Below, in pieces: positions 17,895-26,323 of a DNA stretch of 64,000 bases (the stretch's first letter is position 1; every line of letters starts with the position of its first letter). Below the pieces are notes generated by a model, which was not told the origin of the DNA, did not search any database, and saw nothing but the letters and a program-made list of their open reading frames with translations. The DNA lies in contig DATBYF010000075.1 of assembly GCA_036513895.1 (NCBI GenBank), positions 1 to 64,000 of the forward strand. The letters run 5' to 3'. Position numbers and translations under genes: made by a program. The DNA comes from Palsa-147 sp036513895. GTDB lineage: Bacteria; Acidobacteriota; Terriglobia; Acidiferrales; UBA7541.

Positions 17895-18370
17895 CTACTT
17901 TAGTCGCTCATTCAACCGCACAGTGACGTTCTCACCAACTTCGTAGTTTTCACGAGGGAGTATTTTACCGGACACAGCGCGCGTGGTTTTTTCTGACGGT
18001 TCCCACAACCCATCGTTAGTTGACCGGTTGTCGGCAAACCCGCCAGCAGCCCGTTCTGGGCAGATAGGAAAACGTCGGAAAGCGCCGCTTGGACACATAA
18101 CGCATCAGCCGTACAAGTGAAAACTCGATTGGCTTCATCCGGACCGAGTTTGGAGGTAAAGTCGAAACGAACTGAAGTGTATCGACGGAACTCGATGAAA
18201 GACATTGAAGCTTGTGGGCGCGCCCAAGGGGACGATCTCAGAATTTCTCTCAGGGAATTCGTGACAGCCCTGCCATAGTTAAACGCCCGTTTGGACTGAG
18301 CTTTGCTTGGGAGGTATGAAGATCTGAAGAGTAACAAGTTTCTCAGGCCTGGCAAGTACCTCGTAACCAA
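17895..18370 (-). pseudogene. Possible degraded coding sequence
   Basis: Two minus-strand reading frames look partly protein-like. One, over about 18370-18090, contains EFRRYTSVRFDFTSKLGP. The other, over 18098-17895, ends ENYEVGENVTVRLNERLK. They would join by a single frameshift near 18095. I do not recognise the protein, there is no good start site, and the DNA looks lower in GC than its neighbours. It may be a decayed gene; it may equally be non-coding. No other gene is visible between 17776 and 18452. Confidence 0.25.
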
Positions 18371-18452
18371 CCCTTCCTACACACCCCAGTAAAGGATATA
18401 TATTGCAGAGCCGAAGAGTCGTGCTTCGAAGAACTAAAAAAGGAAAAAGAGA

Positions 18453-18890
18453 ATGAAAACAACTGCAGCTGTAGCAGCACTCGCAATCGCACTCGTCGTT
18501 TACCCGATTCATGCGAAGGACAAGCATGTCCCGCTTCCAGCCAGTGTGATAGCTGCAAAGACCGTGTACATTGACAATCAAACGGGCCACTCGGAGATTA
18601 CAGACCGAGCCGTCGACGCATTAACGAAGTGGGGACGATTCAAAATCTTGACGGAAGCAAAGGATGCCGATTTGGTCCTTCGGTTCACGGCAGACACCAA
18701 AGGCAGACCCACCCCGCCACACAATGATATAGACGTATCACCTACCCCCGTACGCTTCTCTGTGTTTGACCAAACGAATAATGAGCTCTGGTTCGCAACT
18801 AAGAACGAGCCGTTTCATAGTCAAACGCGGCTGGATATTGCTGAATTCAAAAAGCGAATTGAAGAACAAGAAAAGTCGCACGGCGGGTAG
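18453..18890 (+). CDS. Exported protein of unknown function
   Basis: A 145-residue protein with a short signal peptide (MKTTAAVAALAIALVVYPIHAK). The mature part begins KTVYIDNQTGHSEITDRAVDALTKWGRFKIL and continues DADLVLRF, a pattern seen in small acidobacterial exported proteins that resemble a lipoprotein-type alpha/beta domain, but I cannot name a family. The ribosome site AAAAAGGAAAAAGAGA is purine-rich and well spaced. The C-terminus is a charged helix ending EEQEKSHGG. It stands alone between the degraded region and the DinB-family gene. Confidence 0.62.
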   Translation: MKTTAAVAALAIALVVYPIHAKDKHVPLPASVIAAKTVYIDNQTGHSEITDRAVDALTKWGRFKILTEAKDADLVLRFTADTKGRPTPPHNDIDVSPTPVRFSVFDQTNNELWFATKNEPFHSQTRLDIAEFKKRIEEQEKSHGG

Positions 18891-19024
18891 AAATCACTGA
18901 GAATCATGACGATCTGGCGGGTAGCCGGAGGCCAACCCGAGGCAGACCCCAAGGAGGAAACCGGCGAAAAGTGGCGCGCCCGCTAGCTTCGTAGATGGTC
19001 TTGCATCGATTGGTTGAACCCGCA

Positions 19025-19615
19025 CTACAAAGCAGGCGTTCGCCGCTGGGCCCGGGCCGTCGAGGGCGGAACATGGGCCTTCAGACGCATGTAAACAGCA
19101 AGGTTGCCGTAATGCTCGTTATTGTGGGTGATGTTGTACATCAGCACGGCGCCCCGGATGGTATTGGTCGACCCCGTACCACCAACATTCGCGATCTGCA
19201 TCGGCTGAATGAAGTTAGCGTCGGTGGTCGCTGCGTACACCCGGTCGCAATAGACGAGCGCATCGTTCAACGCCTTAACGAGTGCGGCCTTGTCAGTGAT
19301 TTGCTCGTAGTCAGCGGTCGCTGGCGACTTTTCACCCGCAGCTTGCGAACAGAAGAAGAAGTTCGCATCGGTCACGTGTCCGATAATCTGGCCGAAGGTC
19401 CGGACCTGCGGCGTCGGTCGAAAGGCGTATTCATCCGCAGGCATATTCTCTGCCGCTTCCGCTAGATCTCGGCGAATCAACGCGTGCATCGCCTTGGCAC
19501 TCCCCGCCAGCGAGGGCGACAACTCATCGGGATAGCCCGCGTCCGTCGTTTGAGCGAAGGCTGCCGGCAAAGTCATAAATGCAAAGACAAACGCCAATAT
19601 AAGCAGACGTAGCAT
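19025..19615 (-). CDS. Exported DinB-family (DinB_2-like) protein
   Basis: A 196-residue protein with a signal peptide (MLRLLILAFVFAFMTLPAAFAQ) and a DinB/YfiT four-helix bundle. The metal-site histidines expected for the fold are seen in GQIIGHVTDANF and in THNNEHYGNLAVYMR (His-x3-His). The founding DinB is DNA-damage-inducible, and some relatives are thiol transferases; exported members like this have no defined substrate. ATG 19615 follows GGGAGG by 7 bases and is chosen over an upstream ATG. It lies 40 bp after the broken LytTR gene in the same direction. Confidence 0.78.
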   Translation of the reverse strand: MLRLLILAFVFAFMTLPAAFAQTTDAGYPDELSPSLAGSAKAMHALIRRDLAEAAENMPADEYAFRPTPQVRTFGQIIGHVTDANFFFCSQAAGEKSPATADYEQITDKAALVKALNDALVYCDRVYAATTDANFIQPMQIANVGGTGSTNTIRGAVLMYNITHNNEHYGNLAVYMRLKAHVPPSTARAQRRTPAL

Positions 19616-19654
19616 TGGTCGCCTCCCGTCACCGTGCGAATCGTTTTGGGCAGT

Positions 19655-20042
19655 TAGCCGCAAAGCCGCTCTGAGCCGACCCACAGTTGAGCCAGATCTC
19701 TGAGATTATGTTTGTATGTACGCGTCACCAAGTATTGCTTCCCACCTTTTACACGCAGTCTGTACTCACCAGTCGGTAAAGTTTGGATTTCCTCCACGGC
19801 CGAGATATTCACGACGACCGAGCGGTGGATGCGAATAAAACCGTAGGTTTGAGCTTCTCCGCCATCGACGAGAGGGAAGCGTGCACCAAATAGGGAGCAG
19901 TCCGGGGTCGCAGCGAAACGTAATTACCTTCGGCTTGTACCGCCATGATATCGGCTAAATCCAAGAGTAGGATGCTACCCTTGGCCTTGAACGCGATCCG
20001 TGGCGCCTGTCGGAATAGATCCGATCGTTTTTCACGTTCCAT
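19655..20042 (-). pseudogene. LytTR DNA-binding regulator broken by a frameshift
   Basis: The first frame (from ATG 20042) encodes RIAFKAKGSILLLDLADIMAV and AEGNYVSL, the start of a LytTR domain, up to AEKLKP. The domain then continues in another frame as GFIRIHRSVVVNIS, TGEYRLRVKGG and VTRTYKHNLRDLAQLWVG, ending at the stop at 19655-19657. Family members read EKLKPYGFIRIHRS, so one missing base near 19841-19846 explains the break. Either the gene is inactivated or the assembly lost a base. Intact, it would be a stand-alone LytTR regulator of about 128 residues. An in-frame TAG lies upstream, so no receiver domain is attached. Confidence 0.8.
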
Positions 20043-20160
20043 CAGTCCCTCGACCGCTTCCGCCTCGGCCTGCCTGCGGGTTTCGAATGTGCGAACTCCC
20101 CGAGCCTACGAACCGATTGGTATGTATCGGTGCCGAATCCGTTCGTTAGAGCCGATGCAA

Positions 20161-20805
20161 TCAGTTCCGCTTGCCGGGCTGGCGCAGAGACCTCAGCCAG
20201 GCCACGATATTCTTGATCCCCGCCTTTATTACTTTCGGATCTTGAGCATTCTTTGCCAGCGAACCATAGCCTTCGACCATCGCAATCAGTAAGCCGGCGG
20301 CGTCGGTGGCTTCCACCTCGCGGCGAACGCTCCCGTGGATCTGGCCCTCCCGCAAAACGGAGGCAACCGTGTCACGCCAGGCGTCGAAGATTGTCTCCAA
20401 CCGCTTCCGGAATCCCGCGTCAAGAGGAGACATTTCCTGCGCCAAATTGTTCAACTGGCAGCCGCCGCATACATCCTCGGGCCGAACGGATATACCTTGA
20501 ACAATGCCGATCAAAGCGCCGATAGGATCCTTGACGTTCTCTAAAGGCCGCACCCATGTGCCATGGACGTCAGGGGAGATGATCTCTTCGACGACGGCAT
20601 ATCCCAAGGCTTCCTTGTTTTTGAAGTGGTGGTACAGCGCTCCCTTGGTGACGCGAGCGGAGGCCAGAATCATGTCTAAGCTTGCACTCTGGAAACCCGA
20701 TCTGTAGATCTCGCGAGATGCCGCTCGCAGCAAACGCTCCCGCGTGCGCTCAGGATCACGCAGTTGAGTCGCTCTACGTTTCGGATTCTTGCGGGCTGCC
20801 AACAT
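20161..20805 (-). CDS. TetR-family transcriptional regulator
   Basis: A 214-residue TetR/AcrR-type repressor. The N-terminal helix-turn-helix is seen at about residues 17-62 (RERLLRAASREIYRSGFQSASLDMILASARVTKGALYHHFKNKEALGYAVV). The C-terminal part has the CGGCQLNNLAQEMSP segment typical of a subgroup of TetR proteins and ends in a helical dimerisation region. It is divergently oriented from the HAF-repeat gene, which starts 277 bp away. An inverted TACCA/TGGTA site overlaps its own start codon and suggests autoregulation. The inducer is unknown. Confidence 0.9.
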   Translation of the reverse strand: MLAARKNPKRRATQLRDPERTRERLLRAASREIYRSGFQSASLDMILASARVTKGALYHHFKNKEALGYAVVEEIISPDVHGTWVRPLENVKDPIGALIGIVQGISVRPEDVCGGCQLNNLAQEMSPLDAGFRKRLETIFDAWRDTVASVLREGQIHGSVRREVEATDAAGLLIAMVEGYGSLAKNAQDPKVIKAGIKNIVAWLRSLRQPGKRN

Positions 20806-20825
20806 ACCAACCAGTACGTATGGTA
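20805..20825. promoter_or_regulatory. Candidate TetR operator overlapping the start codon
   Basis: TACCA at 20805-20809 and its inverted partner TGGTA at 20821-20825 frame an 11-base spacer. The site covers the first base of the tetR start codon and its leader. A related TGGTAT occurs about 30 bp further out. Position and symmetry fit a TetR self-operator. Confidence 0.4.
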
Positions 20826-21081
20826 ACTATAATTATCCGCAAGTCAATAATAATGGTATGAAAAGTGGGAGAAACGGCCGCTCTATCCCCTTTGGGTCCG
20901 TCCCAGGATTTTGTTAGTCCGCCACTCGTTTTCGAACTCCGAAGTTTTCGGCCTGTTGTGTCACGTAATCCTTATCAACGTGGAACATCACATGCTCCCT
21001 CACTTCGTCCCTCAGCAAGTATTTGTCGAGTTGTGGGCCAATGCTGCTCTCAACACATTGTTCTCACCAAAAGGAGAAGAG

Positions 21082-22377
21082 ATGAGCGCACTAAGATGGT
21101 TGCGAAATTTCTGGATACCCTGGTTTGCGATGGTTGTCCTGGGTTGCTTCAGCAGTGCGTACGCTCAACAGAGCTACAAAATCACCGATTTGGGCATTAA
21201 CAACAGCAAAGACAACTTCAGCATGGCCATGGGCCTCACGAATCAGGGGTGGACGGAGAACATGGATGGGACCGTGAACCCGCCCGAGAATAGTTTGTTT
21301 ACGTCAGTTGCAAGGGGCCGCGCTGTGATAAGCATCTACGGACTCAACATCGACTTGGGCACGCTTGGAAAACCCGACGGCAACAGTTGGATTAACTGGG
21401 GCGGGATCAACGACTGGGGGGAAGCCGTTGGTCAGTCCGAAACAGCTAATCTAGATCCGAACGGCGAAGACATTTGCGGCTTCGGCACGCACCTTACGTG
21501 CGTTCCGTTTCTTTGGCGAGACGGCCACATGAGCGCTCTTCCGACGCTCGGCGGAAATAATGGGCAGGCCAGCGCCATCAATAACCGCGGAGAAGCCGTC
21601 GGATTTGCCGAAGACGGTCCCCTGGACTCCACATGCCCAGCCGGCACAACCAACAATCGGATTGCGTTGCCGGCGTTGTGGGAAAGAGGCAAGGCCGATG
21701 CTCTTCCTCTGGTGAGTAACGATGTAGACGGTTTCGCATTCGGGATTAACGATCGAGGCCAAGCCGTAGGCTACTCGGGAAACTGCACCACAGCGACCCA
21801 CGCCGTAATGTGGAGAGACAACACTGTCTTCGTGCTTCAGGATCTCGGAGCCACAGGTTCCAATTTCGCCTACGCCATTAGCAACCGCGGCCAAATCGTC
21901 GGGCAAGTCGGCAGTGCCGACAACACAACCTTCTATGCCGGTGTTTGGCAGAACGGCGCGGACGGCGCAGTCACAAACCTCGGCGCTGTGCCGGGAGATT
22001 TTGCCGCCTTTGCCACCGGCATCAACGACCGGGGCCAAGTGGTGGGAAACAGCTTCGACTCTAGCTTTAACTGGTCCCACGGCTTCATCTGGCAGGATGG
22101 TGTGTTGACCGACCTTAACACGCTAATTCCCGCGGATTCCAACCTCTTCATAATCTCGGCTAGCAATATCAATGATCGCGGACAAATCTCGGGTATGGCA
22201 ACGGTGCTCAGCGGGCCGCGCGCGGGCGACATTCACGCCTATCTTTTGAACCCCGCAGACGGACGCATAGGTTTCTCGATGGCAGATTTCGCACGTACAC
22301 ACCCGCATTCCATTTTGTCCGCGAATGCTTGCAACCACCACGCGCAGAGATTCGCACCTGGCCGGTTGGCGCAATAA
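21082..22377 (+). CDS. Exported HAF-repeat protein
   Basis: A 431-residue exported protein with an N-terminal signal peptide (cleavage near SAYAQQ). It carries about six HAF-type repeats with the core INDRGQAVG, for example GGINDWGEAVG, AINNRGEAVG, GINDRGQAVG, AISNRGQIVG, GINDRGQVVG and NINDRGQISG. Such repeats are predicted to form beta-propeller-like extracellular domains of unknown role. ATG 21082 follows AAGGAG closely; an open upstream extension has no signal-peptide character. The 276 bp between tetR and this gene hold no other gene. Confidence 0.8.
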   Translation: MSALRWLRNFWIPWFAMVVLGCFSSAYAQQSYKITDLGINNSKDNFSMAMGLTNQGWTENMDGTVNPPENSLFTSVARGRAVISIYGLNIDLGTLGKPDGNSWINWGGINDWGEAVGQSETANLDPNGEDICGFGTHLTCVPFLWRDGHMSALPTLGGNNGQASAINNRGEAVGFAEDGPLDSTCPAGTTNNRIALPALWERGKADALPLVSNDVDGFAFGINDRGQAVGYSGNCTTATHAVMWRDNTVFVLQDLGATGSNFAYAISNRGQIVGQVGSADNTTFYAGVWQNGADGAVTNLGAVPGDFAAFATGINDRGQVVGNSFDSSFNWSHGFIWQDGVLTDLNTLIPADSNLFIISASNINDRGQISGMATVLSGPRAGDIHAYLLNPADGRIGFSMADFARTHPHSILSANACNHHAQRFAPGRLAQ

Positions 22378-23050
22378 AGGGTGTTTTCGGAGCTTCCGTA
22401 TTCCAGCCGTGTTGCGCGAAGGCGCAGGGCCGAAGATTGTCCGAGACCGCGTGGGTCACGTCGAAGCTCGACGTGACCTATGTTGTTGTTTGCAGCCGGA
22501 GCTGGTGGGGTTCACCAGGCGTTACTAATTATTTCGTCGCTGCACCCGGAACGTCGAGGCCTTCACGCACTGATCGGAAACTAGCCCTCAATGTCCGATT
22601 ATCCGAGTATACGTCATGGTGAAATCTGTTTGGCCCGCGGCGATTCCCTAGAACGGGACCTCTGGCCCGGAATCACTCCCAGCTACCCCGTCAACCGGGA
22701 GCAATCGCGATCACTCCTACAAGCCGACTTTCCAGTACTAATCTCGCTGTGGCCGGGCCAGATTAGTTCCCTGTAGCCGACAAAGCGCCCGGAATTTGTG
22801 AGCCTACAGGTCGAACACAAACAATCCATTGGAACTGGGCACTCGTCGACTCATCGCTTAGGTGAACCGCATACTTCTTGGCGTTGATATGCAATCGGAT
22901 GCGTCACCGCATTTTCTAAGAGTGCCACAGGAAAGACCGATGTATCATTCGACATCTAGCCCGCGTACGTCACCTTCACCGTGCGAGGAATTATCGGGGT
23001 CAAGGCGCGGACCTTTCGAGATTGGGTCACCCAGAAGTACACGAAATCCC
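22378..23050. other. Gene-poor intergenic stretch with one perfect hairpin
   Basis: I see no convincing gene in these 673 bp. Short ORFs lack ribosome sites and family features. A perfect 11-bp inverted repeat with a 3-base loop lies at 22454-22478. The possible N-terminal extension of the GreB-like gene (open from 22862) falls here but reads as low-information Ser/Pro/Arg-rich sequence. Confidence 0.5.
22454..22478. repeat. 11-bp perfect inverted repeat
   Basis: GGTCACGTCGA (22454-22464) and its complement (22468-22478) are separated by three bases. It lies 77 bp after the HAF-repeat gene. It may be a protein-binding palindrome or a terminator-like hairpin; no U-tract follows. Confidence 0.5.
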
Positions 23051-23686
23051 ATGGCAGATTGGCAAATTCGAGAAAAGCGGCCGCTCCGAGGACCTCGGCC
23101 AGAGCCAGCGGGGCCAGCGGTCAAAAACTATATTACGCCCGCCGGGTTGCAGCGACTGAATGACGAGCATGTGTTCCTACTGAGTCGCGAGCGGCCCGCG
23201 GTGGTGGAGGTCGTAGCGTGGGCTGCTAGTAACGGGGACCGCAGTGAAAACGCCGACTACCTCTATGGCAAGCGACGGCTAGGACAGATCGATTCGCGGA
23301 TTCGCTTTCTCACGAAACGCATTGACGCGGCCGTGGTCGTCGATCCCGCCGCTCCGCGGTCGAGGCCAGCCGCTACGCGCGTCTTCTTCGGCGCAACCGT
23401 GACCTACAAGGACGCCGCCAGCTTTGAACACGTCGTCTCGATCGTCGGCATCGACGAGGTGGACCTCGACCGCGGCTACATCAGCTGGCGCTCGCCTCTC
23501 GCTAATGCGCTAATGAAGGCGAGCCCCGGCGACCGCGTTGAGCTGCGCGCGCCAGCGAAGACGGAGCATCTCGAGATCATCGAGGTCGAGTACGCGCCGA
23601 TTCCGATGCATCCTTTCCGCGAACCGCTGGGAGCTCAGTCAACGCCCAAGGTCGAACGCTCCTGGACCAAGCCGCCCGACTCTTAG
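23051..23686 (+). CDS. greB: Transcription elongation factor GreB-like
   Basis: Gre factors enter the RNA polymerase secondary channel and stimulate transcript cleavage to rescue backtracked complexes. The N-terminal coiled coil is seen at about residues 28-100, beginning YITPAGLQRL, with the tip motif NGDRSENADY at 61-70 carrying the acidic residues that assist catalysis. A C-terminal FKBP-like domain follows (VFFGATVTYKD to PGDRVELRAP). The GreB-style SENADY with KRRLGQID supports GreB over GreA. The start is uncertain: ATG 23051 gives a 211-residue protein with a 25-residue basic lead, and an open frame extends 63 codons further upstream. Confidence 0.82.
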   Translation: MADWQIREKRPLRGPRPEPAGPAVKNYITPAGLQRLNDEHVFLLSRERPAVVEVVAWAASNGDRSENADYLYGKRRLGQIDSRIRFLTKRIDAAVVVDPAAPRSRPAATRVFFGATVTYKDAASFEHVVSIVGIDEVDLDRGYISWRSPLANALMKASPGDRVELRAPAKTEHLEIIEVEYAPIPMHPFREPLGAQSTPKVERSWTKPPDS

Positions 23687-24357
23687 CGTTTGCCGATCTC
23701 TGTCGTTTTTGTACCGCCTGCGGCCGGATGACGGGCAACCGGGAAGCTATCGGTTCGTCGGTCGGATTAGTAACGACAAACACGTCAGCAGTGACCGACC
23801 AATCGCTACCGAGAGGCCGACTTGTCGGTACCCGATCTGGCGCACTTCGCAGAAGCCCGCTTCTGGCCCACTTCCGGGTTGTCGAACAACCACTAACAAT
23901 GCGAAGAACTCGTTCCGAAGAGCTTGGCGCGGTAGATTGGCCGGGCGGCGCAGCTTGCGGTTTTTTCTGACATTACCCGGATAGACTCACGTGGCACTGC
24001 TTCGGCACGTCATAGGAATTTCGATGAGTCGGTCTGGACGTTGGGTGCCGCATCCCTTTGCATTGTAAGGACCACGCAATGGCTAACCGCGCGCGGCTGG
24101 CACTTGTAGCGCCGTGGCTTCAGCCCGGCAGCCTTTCTCTCGTCGCGCGGGCCTGCCCTGCCCGCCCTGAGTTTTCGAAGGGCATCTTGCCCGCGATCTT
24201 CACCCGCCATCATGCGTTTACGTTAGAAAAGATCCAGGGCGCGGACTCGGAATCTTACCGAAGGCTCGGGAGCTAGACAGATTCAAACCCAACTTTCACG
24301 GTTCGTAGTCGAACTTCCGCGCGGACGCAACCACCTTCTTGTCGAGGTCGCGACCTC
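23687..24357. other. Gene-free stretch
   Basis: These 671 bp contain no gene that I can support; the short ORFs present have no ribosome sites and shift frame constantly. A weak CGCA/TGCG stem followed by six T residues near 23951-23967 could be an intrinsic terminator for the GreB-like gene. Confidence 0.45.
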
Positions 24358-24801
24358 CTAGTTGATGACTAACGCATTAGAGTCGATGTGGTATCCCAAT
24401 AACAGCGCATTTGAATCACTAAACCGCCATACAAAGGTTTCGGAAGCTTTGCCATTGGCAAAATCCGTCGCATAAATGAGAGTCGCCGATACTCCAACAC
24501 CCGTGGACCAGCCCACGCTGTAGGTCTGAAATTTACTTTGGCGAACATTTCCCAGTTTTTCGTGGACTCTTCGCAAGAAGGTGGTGAACTCGGCTTCATT
24601 GTTCGATTTTCGGATGCTCTCGTCAGCCTCAGCATAGATCGTGTGATATTGTGCGGAATCTAACTGGCGATGGAACTCGGTGACGCCACGCTCGGCGAGC
24701 GTCTTATCATGAACCGAAGTGCACGAGCTAACGGCCAAAGTGCTCATTAATAACGAAACCACGCGGCTCACCAGCAGAAGTCTATGCCTTAGACAGTTCA
24801 T
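24358..24801 (-). CDS. Lipoprotein of unknown function (DUF4019-like)
   Basis: A 147-residue protein with a lipoprotein signal: a basic start, a hydrophobic core and the lipobox LAVSSC, so the mature protein would be lipid-anchored. The rest (FHRQLDSAQYHTIYAEADESIRK then FLRRVHEKLGNV) has the helical-then-beta layout of small NTF2/DUF4019-like exported domains; the family call is tentative. It is preceded by about 240 bp without genes and is read alone on the minus strand. Confidence 0.62.
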   Translation of the reverse strand: MNCLRHRLLLVSRVVSLLMSTLAVSSCTSVHDKTLAERGVTEFHRQLDSAQYHTIYAEADESIRKSNNEAEFTTFLRRVHEKLGNVRQSKFQTYSVGWSTGVGVSATLIYATDFANGKASETFVWRFSDSNALLLGYHIDSNALVIN

Positions 24802-25038
24802 GGCCTCATCCCCTTAGCGGGAATCATACCCCTGGTCACAGCTTTCGCCATCGGGTGATTCGAAAGGTGGCATCGGCAGATTGTTCGCCCGGATTTTTTG
24901 ACACCGCGGCTCACGGGTTTGTCCCTAAGGAGCGCGCTGGTGATAGGCCTGCTGGAATAGCCCCAAAACCAAATGTCCGGTAAGCCGACTAACCGGGAGT
25001 TAGCGCGACAGTTCATAAAAGTCTAACAACGCGGCGAC

Positions 25039-25428
25039 TCAGCGGACCGTGATTTTCCCATCTCGCTTTGACGGATATGCGGCGACCTGAAACTTGTCTT
25101 CATAGAGTACGTTTGCTAAGTGTCGACACCTATGCACTTCGACGTGGTAAGAGTGGTGACGCAGCAGGTAAACCAGCTCCCAAATCCGGCTAATGCTGCC
25201 AGCGGCGGTCGACTTAAACCAAAAAATAGCTCTTCCCGCGATGAATCCCTCAGGTGGGTGTGGCAAGTGTGCATTGAACCAGTCCAGAATCTCGCGCAGT
25301 CGCTTCCATTCGTCCGAGCTAAGAGCCCCAGAGTCCAACAGCGAATAGGACGCAACGAGCGCACCCTGTGGCCGGTGCGAGTCTTCGTCGATACGCGTGG
25401 TCACGAAGCGGAGGAACACAACGGACAT
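25039..25428 (-). CDS. Conserved hypothetical protein
   Basis: A 129-residue soluble protein without signal peptide or membrane segment. It starts MSVVFLRFVTTRIDEDSHRPQGA and contains WKRLREILDWFNAHLPHP, an Arg/Trp-rich helical region and EDKFQVAAYP near the end. The layout matches small proteins of unknown function that I associate with Acidobacteriota and related soil bacteria. No operon partner is visible, and the surrounding intergenic regions are long on both sides. I cannot suggest a role. Confidence 0.55.
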   Translation of the reverse strand: MSVVFLRFVTTRIDEDSHRPQGALVASYSLLDSGALSSDEWKRLREILDWFNAHLPHPPEGFIAGRAIFWFKSTAAGSISRIWELVYLLRHHSYHVEVHRCRHLANVLYEDKFQVAAYPSKRDGKITVR

Positions 25429-25674
25429 TATAACGGGAACACCGACCGAATAAGGCCGCGGCCAAGTCCTAATAAACGCATTAAATCGGAAGCAGACCCA
25501 CCACGGGGGCGCGACGCGGCTTGATTCGTCAAATTCAGCAAGCGTTTCTGAATCTACCCCTTCTCATTTTTCTTTTTCACTTTTCCTTTTTGCGCATTTC
25601 TTCATTTCGTACTAGAACCCTTACAAAGCTCGCTCTTGCGCACTCGCTTCCCGCATGATATCTCTCTGTGTATT

Positions 25675-26211
25675 ATGCATACTGATAAAAAAAGCAGCAC
25701 CCGCCGCGCCAACCGCCCGGCGGCCGATCCTGCACGCCACGCTCGCAAATGCGAGATATGCCATCACTCGGATCGCGACGCTATCGAGGGGGAATTCATC
25801 GACTGGCACCACCCCGACACTATCGTCGACGATTACGAGCTAAACTCTCGCGCGGGCCTCTACCGCCATGCCCATGCCGTCGGCCTCTTCCGCCGGCGCC
25901 GACGAAACCTCCGCTGCGCGCTCGAACTGATGATACAAGAGGCCGAGCGCACCTCGCCAACCGCCGACGCCATCATCCGCGCCGTCCGCGCCCACTCCCG
26001 GGTGACAAGCGGCGGCAGATGGATCGAGGCGCCCAAATACGTGGTCATCTCCCGCGGGCCAGACGTGCTCCCGCCCGGGCGGCGAGGGGCAGCTGAAAGC
26101 TACCCTAACAACCCATTTCTAATCGAGACACCCAAACGATTAGAAATCGCCGTAACTGACACAAAACAAACGATGGAGGTACTTTCTAATCGAGACAATT
26201 TTGCACCCTAA
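25675..26211 (+). CDS. CxxC/HTH protein with repeat-encoded C-terminus
   Basis: A 178-residue basic protein. Near residue 24 it has CEICHHSDRDAIE, a CxxC-H start like a small zinc-binding module, followed by a helix-turn-helix-like segment (TIVDDYELNSRAGLYRHAHAVGLF) and RRRRRNLR. The middle is helical. The last ~32 residues (from FLIETPKRLEI to SNRDNFAP) are encoded by a dispersed repeat also present at 62.8 kb. It may be a DNA-binding protein of repeat or phage origin; no function is known. ATG 25675 is used because the alternative is a TTG at 25636. No good ribosome site is visible. Confidence 0.6.
   Translation: MHTDKKSSTRRANRPAADPARHARKCEICHHSDRDAIEGEFIDWHHPDTIVDDYELNSRAGLYRHAHAVGLFRRRRRNLRCALELMIQEAERTSPTADAIIRAVRAHSRVTSGGRWIEAPKYVVISRGPDVLPPGRRGAAESYPNNPFLIETPKRLEIAVTDTKQTMEVLSNRDNFAP
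26116..26205 (+). repeat. Dispersed ~95-bp repeat, copy 1
   Basis: The motif TTTCTAATCGAGAC occurs twice in direct orientation (26116-26129 and 26183-26196), with an inverted CGATTAGAAA at 26137-26146 between. The same arrangement with 66-67 bp spacing recurs on the opposite strand at 62788-62867, including the TGCACCCT that follows the second motif. The first copy supplies the 3' end of the CxxC/HTH gene. Confidence 0.8.
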
Positions 26212-26240
26212 ATCAACCGCTGAATCCCGAGGCGAGATAT

Positions 26241-26264
26241 GTAGCTCGGGTCTTCAGACCCGAG
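26241..26264 (+). repeat. GTAG-headed REP-like hairpin
   Basis: GTAG at 26241-26244 is directly followed by a perfect 9-bp stem (26245-26253 and 26256-26264) with a two-base loop, then GCGTTTG. This layout is shared with 47025-47048 and is the hallmark of REP sequences mobilised by RAYT-type transposases. Confidence 0.55.
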
Positions 26265-26323
26265 GCGTTTGAATTTTCTGAAACACGGATTGGCGGAGAA
26301 GACGGACAAGGGTTCGACAAGCT

